Source: Sulfuricurvum sp.
Lineage (GTDB): Bacteria; Campylobacterota; Campylobacteria; Campylobacterales; Sulfurimonadaceae
Direction: 5' to 3'
Length of the DNA: 64,000 nucleotides
NCBI RefSeq assembly: GCF_028713855.1
Contig: NZ_JAQTNN010000002.1
Location: 186,001 to 250,000 of the forward strand
The notes beneath the pieces are model-generated. The model saw only the letters and a program-made list of their open reading frames with translations. It was not told where the DNA came from and did no database searches. Positions 29,206 through 38,257 of this stretch are shown here, in pieces. Position 1 is the stretch's first letter; each line of letters opens with the position of its first letter. Made by a program: the position numbers and the translations under genes.

Positions 29206-30315
29206 ATGTTTAATGAATTTCAACAAGAGATTATAATCACCGTAGCTGTCGTGGTAGCCATTTTAGTTGTTTACTTTATTTTTAAAAGAAGCTCAACCCC
29301 TCAAATTCCTAGTGAAAAACCGGAAAAACATGATATACCTGAAGTAGCGGCCCAAGAGAAGGTAACGGTTGCCCCGGAGATAAAAGAGGAGCCACAAGCA
29401 AAGCCGCTTCCGGAAATTCCCTTACCTGTAAAAGAAGAAAGAGATTTTGAAGGCATAACACCAGCTCATGAAGATACGTTCAAAGACGTAACGAGCAGAC
29501 GAAAAAGTGACAAGACAATACCAAAACGGTCTGTTCCGGAGCATGGAAAAATTACAAAACAAAATTTTTCTGAATTCGCCGGGGAGAGAATATTGGTTGC
29601 AGAAGATAACATCATCAACCAAAAAGTTCTTTTGGGTCTTTTAGCGGGAAGCGGTATAGAGCTAATCATGGCCAACGATGGTCAGGAAGCTCTGGATATA
29701 CTTGAAAATGACACTAACTTTTTGATGATTTTAATGGATGCGCACATGCCGCGAGTGGATGGTTTTGAAGCAACACGTATTATTCGAGAAAATCCTAAGT
29801 ACGATCATATCTTAGTGGTAGCACTTAGCGGTGACACAGCATCGGATGACATACAAAAAATGAAGAGTGCAGGAATGGCTGAACAGCTAGAAAAGCCTCT
29901 AAGAATGGAATCCCTCTATAAAGTCATCTATGCATATTCAGGTAAAGAAACTCAAAAAGATGAGTCGATAGAAGTCAATTTGAGAAAAAATTTAGATGTT
30001 GAAAAAGGGCTTCAAACATGTGGAGAAGATGAGAATTTTTACCGTGAAATCTTAGCCGAGTTTATGCTTGACTATGCCAATTCTTCTGATAAGTTAGGAG
30101 AACTTTTACGTTCTAACAACCTTCAAGATGCTGATGCATACCTTCTTGATATTATCGGTGTAACTGAAAATATCGGGGCACACCCACTCGGTGAAATTGC
30201 TTCAAACATGAAACTTGCTCTCAGTGATCCTCATGAACAGAGCTACTTTATCCTTTTCGACCAGTACAAGATCCAGCTAGAGAGATTAAAGCAAGATATT
30301 AGAGAGTATCTTTAA
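29206..30315 (+). CDS. Membrane-tethered receiver protein with Hpt-like C-terminus
   Basis: 369 aa. One TM segment at about residues 8-26, then a Pro/Glu-rich linker to about 125. The receiver domain spans about 128-245: acidic pair Glu133/Asp134, phospho-acceptor Asp178 in LMDAHMPRVDG, and Lys230 in LEKPL. Residues about 258-369 look like a histidine phosphotransfer domain (VTENIGAHPLGEIA fits the xxGNIGAxxLxxxA part), but the position of the phospho-His is Leu314. No kinase gene is adjacent. Upstream is A/T-rich with no clear promoter. Confidence 0.75.
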   Translation: MFNEFQQEIIITVAVVVAILVVYFIFKRSSTPQIPSEKPEKHDIPEVAAQEKVTVAPEIKEEPQAKPLPEIPLPVKEERDFEGITPAHEDTFKDVTSRRKSDKTIPKRSVPEHGKITKQNFSEFAGERILVAEDNIINQKVLLGLLAGSGIELIMANDGQEALDILENDTNFLMILMDAHMPRVDGFEATRIIRENPKYDHILVVALSGDTASDDIQKMKSAGMAEQLEKPLRMESLYKVIYAYSGKETQKDESIEVNLRKNLDVEKGLQTCGEDENFYREILAEFMLDYANSSDKLGELLRSNNLQDADAYLLDIIGVTENIGAHPLGEIASNMKLALSDPHEQSYFILFDQYKIQLERLKQDIREYL

Positions 30316-30343
30316 AGCTTTTATCGTACCTGCAGTTGTTATT

Positions 30344-30367
30344 TTTTCTCCGCATTTGCGGAGAAAA
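30344..30367. terminator. Perfect hairpin between the receiver and EAL/HDOD genes
   Basis: TTTTCTCCGCA (30344-30354) pairs with TGCGGAGAAAA (30357-30367). The T-run precedes and the A-run follows the GC core, so a terminator role is plausible but not canonical. Confidence 0.5.
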
Positions 30368-30401
30368 CCTCCTCTTTTAGATAACTCCAGTCAACCTTTG
30401 T

Positions 30402-30407
30402 TATAAT
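30402..30407 (+). promoter_or_regulatory. Candidate -10 for the EAL/HDOD gene
   Basis: TATAAT in TTGTTATAATCATT, 29 bases before the ATG at 30437. Confidence 0.5.
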
Positions 30408-30436
30408 CATTATCTATATTATTTTTTTGGATTTAT

Positions 30437-31663
30437 ATGAGCGATAGATATATCGGACGACAGCCTATTATCAATGCCAAAGCTAAAATTGTCGCATATG
30501 ACTTGCTTTATCGTGAGTCAGGTCATAATGATGATAATGGATTGACCGCAGCTGTTATCAGTAATCTTCTGATTTCTATGGAGACGGTTCTGGGTAAACA
30601 TATCGGTTTTATCCGCGTCAATACCGAGTTTCTCCACTATGATGTTATTGATTTACTTTTACAGGAAAAGGTAGTCTACTCTCTTTTTGCCGATGCTGTC
30701 ATTGACGAAGCACTTGCGGATCGAATGCGGTTTTTACGTGATCAGGGATATCGCTTTGCTCTCAATGATTGTATTTTGACTCACGAGAGTATGAATCGAT
30801 TTACGTTGATTTTACCTTCACTCAGTTATATCAAGATCGATGTGACTCAAAGCGATTTGGGATTGGTTGGACGTAATATTCCCATGTTTCATGATGCGGG
30901 AATCGAAGTGATCGGAACAAAAATCGAGACCCATGATGTGTATGATTTGTGCCGTTCGATGGGAATGGATTATTTTCAAGGGTACTTTATCTCGGAACCG
31001 AACATCATCAAAAATACCTCTTTTTCTCCTGAACAGGAAGGGATATTCCGGTTATGGAATCTCTTGCAAACGGATACCGAAATGTCTGAGCTGGTCGACG
31101 CCTTTCAAAACAATCATGCAATCAGTCTGAAGTTGCTCCGTTTTATCAATTCTGCCGCATTTTCACTCAAAACCCCGGTCGCATCGATCGCGCAGGTATT
31201 ATTACTGATGGGGCGTGATCCGATTTCTCGTTGGATTATGCTAATGATGTTCTCCGAATCGCACGGCGGTGTTGAAAAGCGGGTTCCGCTTTTGCTAATG
31301 GTGGTTTATCGTACCGAGTTGATGAGTTCTTTGGTTCAGGTGATCAATCCAAACGCATCGAAACATGAACTTTCCATGGCTTATTTTACGGGAATGCTCT
31401 CGTTGATCCACCTTTTATTCCATATGCCGCAGCGTGAAGTTTTGGAAAAACTCAATATCTCAGATGAGATTAAACAAGCGCTTTTGGAAGGGAAAGGGTT
31501 TTATGGCGAGATGCTTGATCTGGTTCGCTCTATCGAGTTGTTTGATACCGAAGCGATCGAAGAGTATTTACAGACTTTGGGTCTAAAATATGCGATAATA
31601 GAGCCGATTATTACGCAAGTTATGGACAAAGTAAATAGGTTTGAAAAGGCGATGGAAGAATGA
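30437..31663 (+). CDS. Degenerate EAL plus HDOD signalling protein (YuxH type)
   Basis: 408 aa. Residues 1-200 form an EAL-like domain beginning YIGRQPIINAKAKIVAYDLL; the EAL triplet is DLL, and the DDFGTG metal motif reads LNDCILTH, so c-di-GMP hydrolysis is unlikely. Residues about 205-400 are HDOD (NNHAISLKLLRFINSAAF, LLLMGRDPISRWIMLMM). In other bacteria such proteins act as scaffolds or c-di-GMP readers. Its stop overlaps the next gene as ATGA. Confidence 0.85.
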   Translation: MSDRYIGRQPIINAKAKIVAYDLLYRESGHNDDNGLTAAVISNLLISMETVLGKHIGFIRVNTEFLHYDVIDLLLQEKVVYSLFADAVIDEALADRMRFLRDQGYRFALNDCILTHESMNRFTLILPSLSYIKIDVTQSDLGLVGRNIPMFHDAGIEVIGTKIETHDVYDLCRSMGMDYFQGYFISEPNIIKNTSFSPEQEGIFRLWNLLQTDTEMSELVDAFQNNHAISLKLLRFINSAAFSLKTPVASIAQVLLLMGRDPISRWIMLMMFSESHGGVEKRVPLLLMVVYRTELMSSLVQVINPNASKHELSMAYFTGMLSLIHLLFHMPQREVLEKLNISDEIKQALLEGKGFYGEMLDLVRSIELFDTEAIEEYLQTLGLKYAIIEPIITQVMDKVNRFEKAMEE

Positions 31664-32637
31664 GAAAAAATGGGATGAAGTTTGTACTGATCAGTTGGAT
31701 AATTTTGTTGGTATCAATCCATTCGCATGCCGCAGAGGCAGAGGGGTATAAAGTTGTATTGGCCTCATATGCTACTTTTGATGAAGCAAAAGATGCTTTG
31801 GGTAAGCTCGATTCTAAAATAGGGGCTTCGGAGCTTGCTCTACAGAAAGAGTACCATTTTGACATTGCTGCCCGAGCATCAGGAAAGGCATTTATGTTGG
31901 CTGTTGAGCCAATTGAGACCGAAAAAGGGGCTGGCACTGTACTGCAACAGTTTAAAAAGCATTATCCTGATGCATACATAAATGGCTATTTCGGACCTAC
32001 CAAAGGGGCTGTATTTTTCAAGCCGTCGCAGCCTGAAATTGATATCAAAGAAGTGCCTGTACCCGAAGTAAATATGACGACAGCAGTAAAGGACGAGTTC
32101 GAGCAGAATACTACTGCGTCCGCACCTGTAAAACCTGTTATTGTGAATAAAAATCCTGAAGAACCAAAAAGTAAAATAGAAGTAATGATTGCTTTATTTA
32201 GCATCGTTGCTATTGCATTGGTGTTATGGAAAATGCGTAAGCAAAATTCTTCCAAACCGGTGAAAGAGTTCAAGGAAAAATACGAAGAGGCTGTTGAAGA
32301 GAGCGAGAGTGAAGATCGTGTCGAGAGGATTGAATCGGAAGCATTTATACCGGTTAATACAAAAGAAGTGCCTCAAAGTACTCAAGCAAAAGTATTTGAA
32401 CCTGACCCCGATATTTTTTATAAACTTAAAAAAAATATTTTTTTTATGACGTTGATTGGAGAACTAAAAGCCGCAGCAGATAGCAAAGACGATCAACGAT
32501 GCCATGCTTTAATGGATGAAGTATTACGTTATCAGAAGAATTTTCGCAAAAGTGAAACAATCACAGCCATGCAGAATTTAATAGATACGAAAGCGTACGA
32601 CCAACTCTCTCTTTTTATCGCTCGAGAGTCGAATTAA
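31660..32637 (+). CDS. SPOR-like domain protein with signal peptide and internal TM
   Basis: 325 aa. Signal peptide at residues 1-25 (ending HSHAAEA), a SPOR-like stretch about 28-120 (YKVVLASYATFDEAKDAL and ending YINGYFGPTKGA), a linker, a TM segment at 173-191 and an acidic cytoplasmic tail of about 130 residues. SPOR domains bind denuded peptidoglycan; this layout would join the cell wall to a cytosolic partner. It is coupled to the EAL/HDOD gene, so that protein is a candidate partner. The SPOR call is from pattern only. Confidence 0.6.
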   Translation: MRKNGMKFVLISWIILLVSIHSHAAEAEGYKVVLASYATFDEAKDALGKLDSKIGASELALQKEYHFDIAARASGKAFMLAVEPIETEKGAGTVLQQFKKHYPDAYINGYFGPTKGAVFFKPSQPEIDIKEVPVPEVNMTTAVKDEFEQNTTASAPVKPVIVNKNPEEPKSKIEVMIALFSIVAIALVLWKMRKQNSSKPVKEFKEKYEEAVEESESEDRVERIESEAFIPVNTKEVPQSTQAKVFEPDPDIFYKLKKNIFFMTLIGELKAAADSKDDQRCHALMDEVLRYQKNFRKSETITAMQNLIDTKAYDQLSLFIARESN

Positions 32638-32655
32638 GAATTCAAGGATAGAAAA

Positions 32656-33888
32656 ATGGAACAATTTTTAGAAAAAGCAAAATCGGCCAGCCGTGTTCTG
32701 GCAACATTAAGCGGAAGCGAACGAAACCGAATTCTACGGGAGATGGCAGAGTCGCTTCGTGCCAATACGATGAATATCATCGAAGCCAATGCGATTGATA
32801 TGCGTAATGCCGATGAAGGCAATCTAGCAACGTCGATGAAAGAGCGGTTATTGCTCGATGAAAAACGGATTGAATCTATGGCGGTAGCGATCGAAGAGAT
32901 TGCCGCACTCAAAGATCCTATCGGAAAAGTGATTGAAGGGTGGGTAACCGAAGCGGGACTTAAAATCGAGAAAGTGAGTATCCCAATCGGGGTGATCGGG
33001 ATCATTTACGAATCTCGTCCGAATGTCACCTCCGATACGGCGGCACTTTGTTTCAAAAGCTCCAACGGCTGTGTCCTCAAAGGGGGAAAAGAAGCGGAAA
33101 AATCAAACGCGGTTATAGCTGAGGTATTGCAGCAGGTTTTAATACGTAATAACCTCCCTAAAGAATTGATCGCTCTGCTGCCGGATGCGACGCGTGAGGG
33201 GGTGGCGAAACTGATCAAGATGGATCGATATGTCGATTTGATCGTTCCGCGCGGAGGAGAAGCTCTGATCCGTTTTGTGAGTCAAAATTCGAGTGTCCCT
33301 GTGGTTAAACACGATAAAGGGCTATGTCATACCTATATTGATAAAGAGGCGAATATTGAAAATGCTCTTGCCATTGCCATCAATGCAAAAGTACAGCGTC
33401 CCGGCGTTTGCAATTCAATGGAAACATTATTAATTGACGGTGCGATTGCGACAGAGGTGTTGCCACTGTTTAAAGAGGTATTTGATCGTGCCCATACCGA
33501 ATTAAAAGGGTGTGAACAAACCCGAGATGTCATCAGTGTTTCACCTGCCAGTGAGGAAGATTTCGATACTGAATATCTCGCCAATATTTTGAATATTAGA
33601 GTGGTTGACGGTGTGGAAGGGGCGATTAGCCATATCGTCCGTTTTGGATCAGGGCACTCCGAAGCGATCATCACCGAAAATATCACAACGGCGGAGCGCT
33701 TTATGGATGCGATCGATGCGGCGGCTGTCTATGTCAATGCTTCAACAAGATTTACGGATGGCGGAGCCTTCGGTTTCGGTGCCGAAGTGGGGATCAGTAC
33801 CAACAAACTCCACGCACGCGGACCGATGGGAGTAGAGGGATTGACAACGTACAAATACAAAGTATACGGAAAAGGACAGATTCGTTGA
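32656..33888 (+). CDS. proA: Gamma-glutamyl phosphate reductase
   Basis: 410 aa aldehyde-dehydrogenase-fold enzyme of proline synthesis, reducing glutamyl-5-P with NADPH. Motifs: GVIGIIYESRPNVTSD near residue 115, IVPRGG near 195, the catalytic Cys in RPGVCNSMETLL near 255 and GPMGVEGLTTYKYKV at the end. proB is not adjacent. Followed by an ABC ATPase with overlapping TTGA. Confidence 0.96.
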   Translation: MEQFLEKAKSASRVLATLSGSERNRILREMAESLRANTMNIIEANAIDMRNADEGNLATSMKERLLLDEKRIESMAVAIEEIAALKDPIGKVIEGWVTEAGLKIEKVSIPIGVIGIIYESRPNVTSDTAALCFKSSNGCVLKGGKEAEKSNAVIAEVLQQVLIRNNLPKELIALLPDATREGVAKLIKMDRYVDLIVPRGGEALIRFVSQNSSVPVVKHDKGLCHTYIDKEANIENALAIAINAKVQRPGVCNSMETLLIDGAIATEVLPLFKEVFDRAHTELKGCEQTRDVISVSPASEEDFDTEYLANILNIRVVDGVEGAISHIVRFGSGHSEAIITENITTAERFMDAIDAAAVYVNASTRFTDGGAFGFGAEVGISTNKLHARGPMGVEGLTTYKYKVYGKGQIR

Positions 33889-34490
33889 AATCTGTATTAG
33901 ATATTGAAAATATATCTTTTAGATATAGTAAAGATATCGCTATATTTGATAATTTCTCCCTTACGCTTAGAGAAGGGGAAATAAAAGCGATTGTCGGCCC
34001 CAGCGGTGTTGGTAAGTCGACCCTGTTCGAACTCATATTAGGCCATCGCAAGCCTTCACATGGAATGATCCGATCAGAATCCTATTCTCAAGTCTTTCAA
34101 GACCCCTATAGCTCTTTTCATCCCACCTATACGGTACGTGAGCAAATCATGGAAGTGACATCAATGCAAGGGTACGAATCGCTTTTAGTACAGATGGGGC
34201 TAGAAGAGGCTTTTTTAGATTCATTGCCTCATAAGCTTTCCGGCGGGCAACTGCAACGATGTTCGATATTGCGCGCACTCTTGATGAAGCCAAAACTCTT
34301 GTTGCTCGATGAACCAACTTCGGCACTCGATAATCTTAATCAGCTTGATATTATGAAATTGATTGTGAGTCATATTGAGGGGATGGGGGTATTACTTATA
34401 ACCCATGACGGAGATTTGGCACGGTGGTGTGCCGATGAGATTATTACTCTAAAATATTCTGAAACAGATAAAATCCCGCTCCAGCCATAA
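33885..34490 (+). CDS. ABC transporter ATP-binding protein, orphan (Dpp/Nik-like)
   Basis: 201 aa. Walker A GPSGVGKST near residue 40, signature LSGGQLQR near 118, Walker B LLLLDEPTSALD near 140 and the switch His in LITHDGD. The fold resembles peptide/nickel importer ATPases. The start is a TTG at 33885 within the proA stop (TTGA), with AAAGGA upstream. No permease or binding-protein gene is adjacent, and the 3' end overlaps crcB by 47 bp in the opposite direction. The transported solute is unknown. Confidence 0.8.
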   Translation: MKSVLDIENISFRYSKDIAIFDNFSLTLREGEIKAIVGPSGVGKSTLFELILGHRKPSHGMIRSESYSQVFQDPYSSFHPTYTVREQIMEVTSMQGYESLLVQMGLEEAFLDSLPHKLSGGQLQRCSILRALLMKPKLLLLDEPTSALDNLNQLDIMKLIVSHIEGMGVLLITHDGDLARWCADEIITLKYSETDKIPLQP

Positions 34491-34836
34491 GAACCGTACC
34501 GAAGAGGTTCAGCGCCATATTCGCCGCCGCCATGATGATATTTCCGCCCCCGAGTAAAAAGACTGTTTCCATTGCAAAAGTGGAATAGGTGGTCAGTCCT
34601 CCTAAAAAACCGGTTGTCAAAAACGATTTGGCATGTACACTAAAGAGGGTTGTATAACTGAAATAAGCGAACAGTACACCGATGATAAAACTGCCGATCA
34701 GATTGACGGAGAGGGTTCCAAACGGAAGGGTGTGAGGGAAATGATGATTGACGACACCGTTCATATAGGCACGAAGGATCGCCCCTAAGAAAGCACCGCT
34801 ACCGATAGCGAGGATGGTTTGCCAACTCATCGTCAT
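34444..34836 (-). CDS. crcB: Fluoride exporter CrcB/Fluc
   Basis: 130 aa with four TM segments, the size of the dual-topology Fluc channel. GAFLGAILRAYMN near residues 14-26, FGTLSVNLIGSFIIG near 39-53 and GFLGGLTTYSTFAMET near 76-91 are the family motifs. The start may be ATG 34836 or ATG 34830; AAAAGG lies before both. It overlaps the plsC-like gene and is convergent with the ABC ATPase. No fluoride riboswitch is seen upstream. Confidence 0.9.
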   Translation of the reverse strand: MTMSWQTILAIGSGAFLGAILRAYMNGVVNHHFPHTLPFGTLSVNLIGSFIIGVLFAYFSYTTLFSVHAKSFLTTGFLGGLTTYSTFAMETVFLLGGGNIIMAAANMALNLFGTVLMAGAGFYLFQNILE

Positions 34837-35494
34837 ACACCTTTTGCATTGTGATTTGTAGATTTTTCAGCCAATCCGGATCACTTTTATCCGCTGTGAA
34901 AGAGTCCAAATAAATTGCGTGAACGGTTCCTGAATTAAAGTCTTTGCGCTTATTGCTGAAATGCCATGCAGTAGCTAAAAAGACAACCGGTTGAACTTTG
35001 AGCGCAAATTTATCGGCAACCATTTTAGCGCCCGGTTTAAAGGGCTTCATTTTTCCGGTTTCGGTACGCGTTCCTTCCGGGAAAATGGTGATAACACGTC
35101 CTTGATCGATTCGGTCTTTACAATCTTTAATCAATTTTACAAGGGCTGTTTTGCTTTCACGTTCGAGTGCAATGTCATTGGGCAAACGGAGAACAAGGCT
35201 AAAAAAAGGGACTTTAAATAGCTCTTTTTTGGCAACCCATGCGAGGTCTTTGGAGGTGATGGTTTCCATAATCCCAATATCCATTTCACTCTGGTGGTTA
35301 ATGAGGTACATTTGGGCATCTGGATCGGGAGTTCCATGGACTTTAACAGGGACAAAAACGAGTAACCGGATAAACCATGCTGAAAATTTGACGGCATAAG
35401 GTTTGGGGAGAAGATAGAACGTTGTAATCATCAGTGTCATCCCTGAAAAGATGACGACTATGGCATAAAGCCATTTAATTCGAGCAAATATCAC
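34799..35494 (-). CDS. plsC: 1-acyl-sn-glycerol-3-phosphate acyltransferase
   Basis: 231 aa, one N-terminal TM segment. The catalytic HX4D motif is NHQSEMDIG near residue 65 and the glycerol-phosphate motif is IFPEGTRTETG near 137. It makes phosphatidic acid at the inner membrane. The start is a GTG at 35494, overlapping the upstream gene by 20 bp, with only a weak ribosome site. Overlaps crcB at its 3' end. Confidence 0.9.
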   Translation of the reverse strand: MIFARIKWLYAIVVIFSGMTLMITTFYLLPKPYAVKFSAWFIRLLVFVPVKVHGTPDPDAQMYLINHQSEMDIGIMETITSKDLAWVAKKELFKVPFFSLVLRLPNDIALERESKTALVKLIKDCKDRIDQGRVITIFPEGTRTETGKMKPFKPGAKMVADKFALKVQPVVFLATAWHFSNKRKDFNSGTVHAIYLDSFTADKSDPDWLKNLQITMQKVYDDELANHPRYR

Positions 35495-36617
35495 GCTTAT
35501 TTACCCATCCGACTTTTTCGTTAGTGAGGTGGACCTTTGTGAAGTCACCTACCTCTTTTTCAGCTTCCAAATGCTCTTCTTGAAGCGTTGTCTCGAAAAT
35601 AGTCCCATTGTTGATTGGAAGCAAATAAATTGAAGCATCTTTTTTGACACAGATATCTTGGTTTGGCAGAATGGCAAAGACGATGTAGAACATCGGAACT
35701 ACAGAGGCATACAAATACCCTTTTTGCCGTCTCCAGTAGAATAGACCAAACAAGATGACACTGACAACGCCTGCTGCTCCTACTTTGAGCTCTGTATGGC
35801 GTGCATCAGTAGGGGATAGATCACTTTGCGTCGAAACGGTATCATCATCCACAATGATGGGGATAACGAGGGATTCATAGCGTTGCTTCTTAAGATTGAA
35901 AAAAGAGAAGTTGAGATTTTGTTCAGTATTCGGGATAATTGCATAATAGGTCATCTGTGATTCGCCGACATTAGGGAGTTTGGACTCAAACCCTTGTTTG
36001 ATGGCATTGGGAATCAAAAAATCGCTGATATTACATCGTGATGCTTTTACTGTGAAAATAACAACATTACTTTCGTTATTGTACGGAGTGGTTTTATAGT
36101 TTATGATCTCAAACTTATCGGCTAAAACTTTTGCAAACGTAGAGGGAGGATTGAGGGGCGTTGCGCTCAATGTTGTACCGATTAATGTTTCAGAGTTTGT
36201 CCCTGTAGAGGTTAGTGTGGCGGTAATATCGGGAAGACGTACTGCAGAGGATTGGACTAAAAAGTAGAAAGTGTCATATACACCGTCTTCTTTAACACTT
36301 CGGCGCGGGGTATCGCTGAAAATCCGAACTCCCTCTTCATTTTGAAGAGTGTATTCAATATTGCCCGATGCAACATCAACCGGCGTCAGTTTAACGGAAA
36401 CGGCAATAATTTCTCCGACATATGAATGGGATGGAAGATTGTCAAATTGTAGAGTTAGGGCAGAGGCAGTACCCGAAAAGAGAGTATCTATTTCTGATTT
36501 CTGATCGGTAGGGGTAGCCGCTGTAGTTTCTTCTTGGACAGCTGTATCTGTCAGAACGGACGGCTCGGTCGCAAATAAGTGTGCAACAATCAGAAAGAAA
36601 AGTAACAGCGTTTTCAA
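35475..36617 (-). CDS. Secreted/membrane protein with SH3-like C-terminus, unknown function
   Basis: 380 aa. A signal peptide (residues 1-17, ending FATEP), a long beta-rich extracytoplasmic region (about 45-260) that resembles the Ig-like part of BatD-type proteins, two close TM segments about 268-315 and an SH3-like C-terminal stretch (ASIYLLPINNGTIFE ... EKVGWVNKRDIC). The start is a TTG at 36617 in the purQ stop (TTGA). Part of a purQ-to-crcB minus-strand run. I do not recognise the family with certainty. Confidence 0.6.
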   Translation of the reverse strand: MKTLLLFFLIVAHLFATEPSVLTDTAVQEETTAATPTDQKSEIDTLFSGTASALTLQFDNLPSHSYVGEIIAVSVKLTPVDVASGNIEYTLQNEEGVRIFSDTPRRSVKEDGVYDTFYFLVQSSAVRLPDITATLTSTGTNSETLIGTTLSATPLNPPSTFAKVLADKFEIINYKTTPYNNESNVVIFTVKASRCNISDFLIPNAIKQGFESKLPNVGESQMTYYAIIPNTEQNLNFSFFNLKKQRYESLVIPIIVDDDTVSTQSDLSPTDARHTELKVGAAGVVSVILFGLFYWRRQKGYLYASVVPMFYIVFAILPNQDICVKKDASIYLLPINNGTIFETTLQEEHLEAEKEVGDFTKVHLTNEKVGWVNKRDICSN

Positions 36618-37288
36618 GCGTTTATAAACCCTTCGAGCATAGCCCGTCCGTCATTCGAACCTAAAAGTGATTCCATTGCTCGCTCCGGATGCGGCATAAG
36701 GCCAAAAACATTTTTGGCTCTATTGCAAATTCCTGCGATACTATCGACGGATCCATTGGGGTTGTCGATACTTCCGGTGCTATCAGTATATTTTAAAAGA
36801 ACTTGGTTGTTGGCATAAAGTTCTTTTAATCCGGCATCATCGATGTAAAAATTACCGTCATGGTGGGCAATCGGAATATTCAGCACCTGATCCGTTTTGC
36901 AGAAGCGTAAAAATTCATTCTCATTATTCACCACTTTGAGATGGTGATGGCGAGAGATGAAATGCAACCCCTCATTACGTTTAAGGGCACCCGGAAGAAG
37001 CCCGATTTCGGCCAATACTTGAAAACCGTTGCAGATGCCTAAAACTTTTCCGCCGTTGTCCGCATAGATTTTAAGTGCTTTCATAATCGGAGACATTTTT
37101 GCAATGGCACCGCTGCGAAGGTAATCGCCGTAGCTAAATCCGCCCGGAACTACTACTAAATCCGTATCGGAAGCGATCGTATCTTCTTTGTGCCAAAGAA
37201 TTTGTGTTTCACACCCTAACTCAGCAAACGCATGTTGGGTATCGTACTCACAGTTTGTCCCCGGGAACTGAACAATACCTACTTTCAT
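36614..37288 (-). CDS. purQ: Phosphoribosylformylglycinamidine synthase subunit PurQ
   Basis: 224 aa class I glutamine amidotransferase subunit supplying ammonia to FGAM synthase in purine synthesis. VGIVQFPGTNCEYDTQ starts the protein; the catalytic Cys is in GICNGFQ near residue 86 and the His/Glu pair in MPHPERAME near the end. The start overlaps purS by 4 bp (ATGA). Confidence 0.96.
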   Translation of the reverse strand: MKVGIVQFPGTNCEYDTQHAFAELGCETQILWHKEDTIASDTDLVVVPGGFSYGDYLRSGAIAKMSPIMKALKIYADNGGKVLGICNGFQVLAEIGLLPGALKRNEGLHFISRHHHLKVVNNENEFLRFCKTDQVLNIPIAHHDGNFYIDDAGLKELYANNQVLLKYTDSTGSIDNPNGSVDSIAGICNRAKNVFGLMPHPERAMESLLGSNDGRAMLEGFINA

Positions 37289-37527
37289 GCTTGAATCTCA
37301 ATCTCGTAATCTTCAATAACGGTATTGGCCAAGAGCTCTTCGCACATATGGGCTACTTTTTCTTTGGCAGCGGTTTCATCGCTTTCATTCATTTCGATAA
37401 TGATTTGTTTGCCGACACGAACATCACTGACCGTTCCAAAACCATGACCGCTAAGGGCATGAAGTACTGCTTTGCCTTGAGAGTCAAGAACGCCGTTTTT
37501 TAAAAATACGTTTACAATTGCTTTCAT
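37285..37527 (-). CDS. purS: Phosphoribosylformylglycinamidine synthase subunit PurS
   Basis: 80 aa small subunit that bridges PurQ and PurL. Typical features are the N-terminal VNVFLKNGVLDSQGKAV and SDVRVGKQIIIEM. It lies between purC and purQ in the same operon. purL is not in the window. Confidence 0.95.
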   Translation of the reverse strand: MKAIVNVFLKNGVLDSQGKAVLHALSGHGFGTVSDVRVGKQIIIEMNESDETAAKEKVAHMCEELLANTVIEDYEIEIQA

Positions 37528-37544
37528 TCTAATTCCTTACTAAA

Positions 37545-38255
37545 TTATCCGAGAATTCGGTTGAGAACTTCTTCATAGGCTACTTTAAGCCCGCCGAGAC
37601 CTTGACGGAAACGGTCTTTATCCATTTTTTCACCCGTTGCTAAATCCCAAAAACGGCAGTTGTCCGGGCTGATTTCATCGGCGAGGATGATTTTTCCGTT
37701 TGCATCACGACCGAATTCGAGTTTGAAATCGACGAGATTGAGCCCTTTTTCATGGAAATAAGGGCGTAAAATTGAGTTGACTTCACGTGCCATAGCGCGC
37801 AATTGATCGAGTTCAGCTTCATTTTTGACGAGTTCAAGGATCAAGCAGTGTTGATCATTGAGTTTTGGATCACCGAGTGCATCGTTTTTATAGTCAAATT
37901 CAACAAGGGTAAACGGAAGGATTGTACCGTCTTTTATGCCGAGGTTTTTACTAAGGCTTCCTGTCGCAATATTACGTACAATAACTTCGATGAGGATGAT
38001 GTCCACTTTTTTGCACAGCATATTATTATCATCGAGCATCTCTACGAAGTGCGATTCCACTCCGCGTTGCGCTAACATTTTAAACAGTTCGGTTGAAATT
38101 TTATTGTTCAACGCCCCTTTACCGGATTCACTATCTTTTTTAGCTCCGTTAAATGCCGTAAGATCATCTTTAAACTCGGCAATGACTAGATTCGGATCGT
38201 CTGTACTAAAGAGGCGTTTAGCCTTTCCTTCATAGATGAGATCGCGTTTTTCCAT
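37545..38255 (-). CDS. purC: Phosphoribosylaminoimidazole-succinocarboxamide synthase
   Basis: 236 aa SAICAR synthetase. Begins with [32 protein letters not shown] and [11 protein letters not shown] plus [14 protein letters not shown] are family motifs. It follows ctpA by 2 bases and leads into purS-purQ. Confidence 0.97.
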   Translation of the reverse strand: MEKRDLIYEGKAKRLFSTDDPNLVIAEFKDDLTAFNGAKKDSESGKGALNNKISTELFKMLAQRGVESHFVEMLDDNNMLCKKVDIILIEVIVRNIATGSLSKNLGIKDGTILPFTLVEFDYKNDALGDPKLNDQHCLILELVKNEAELDQLRAMAREVNSILRPYFHEKGLNLVDFKLEFGRDANGKIILADEISPDNCRFWDLATGEKMDKDRFRQGLGGLKVAYEEVLNRILG

Positions 38256-38257
38256 GG

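Noticed and set aside
34837..35494. Fluoride riboswitch for crcB
   Set aside because: crcB overlaps plsC in an operon; no leader region is available.
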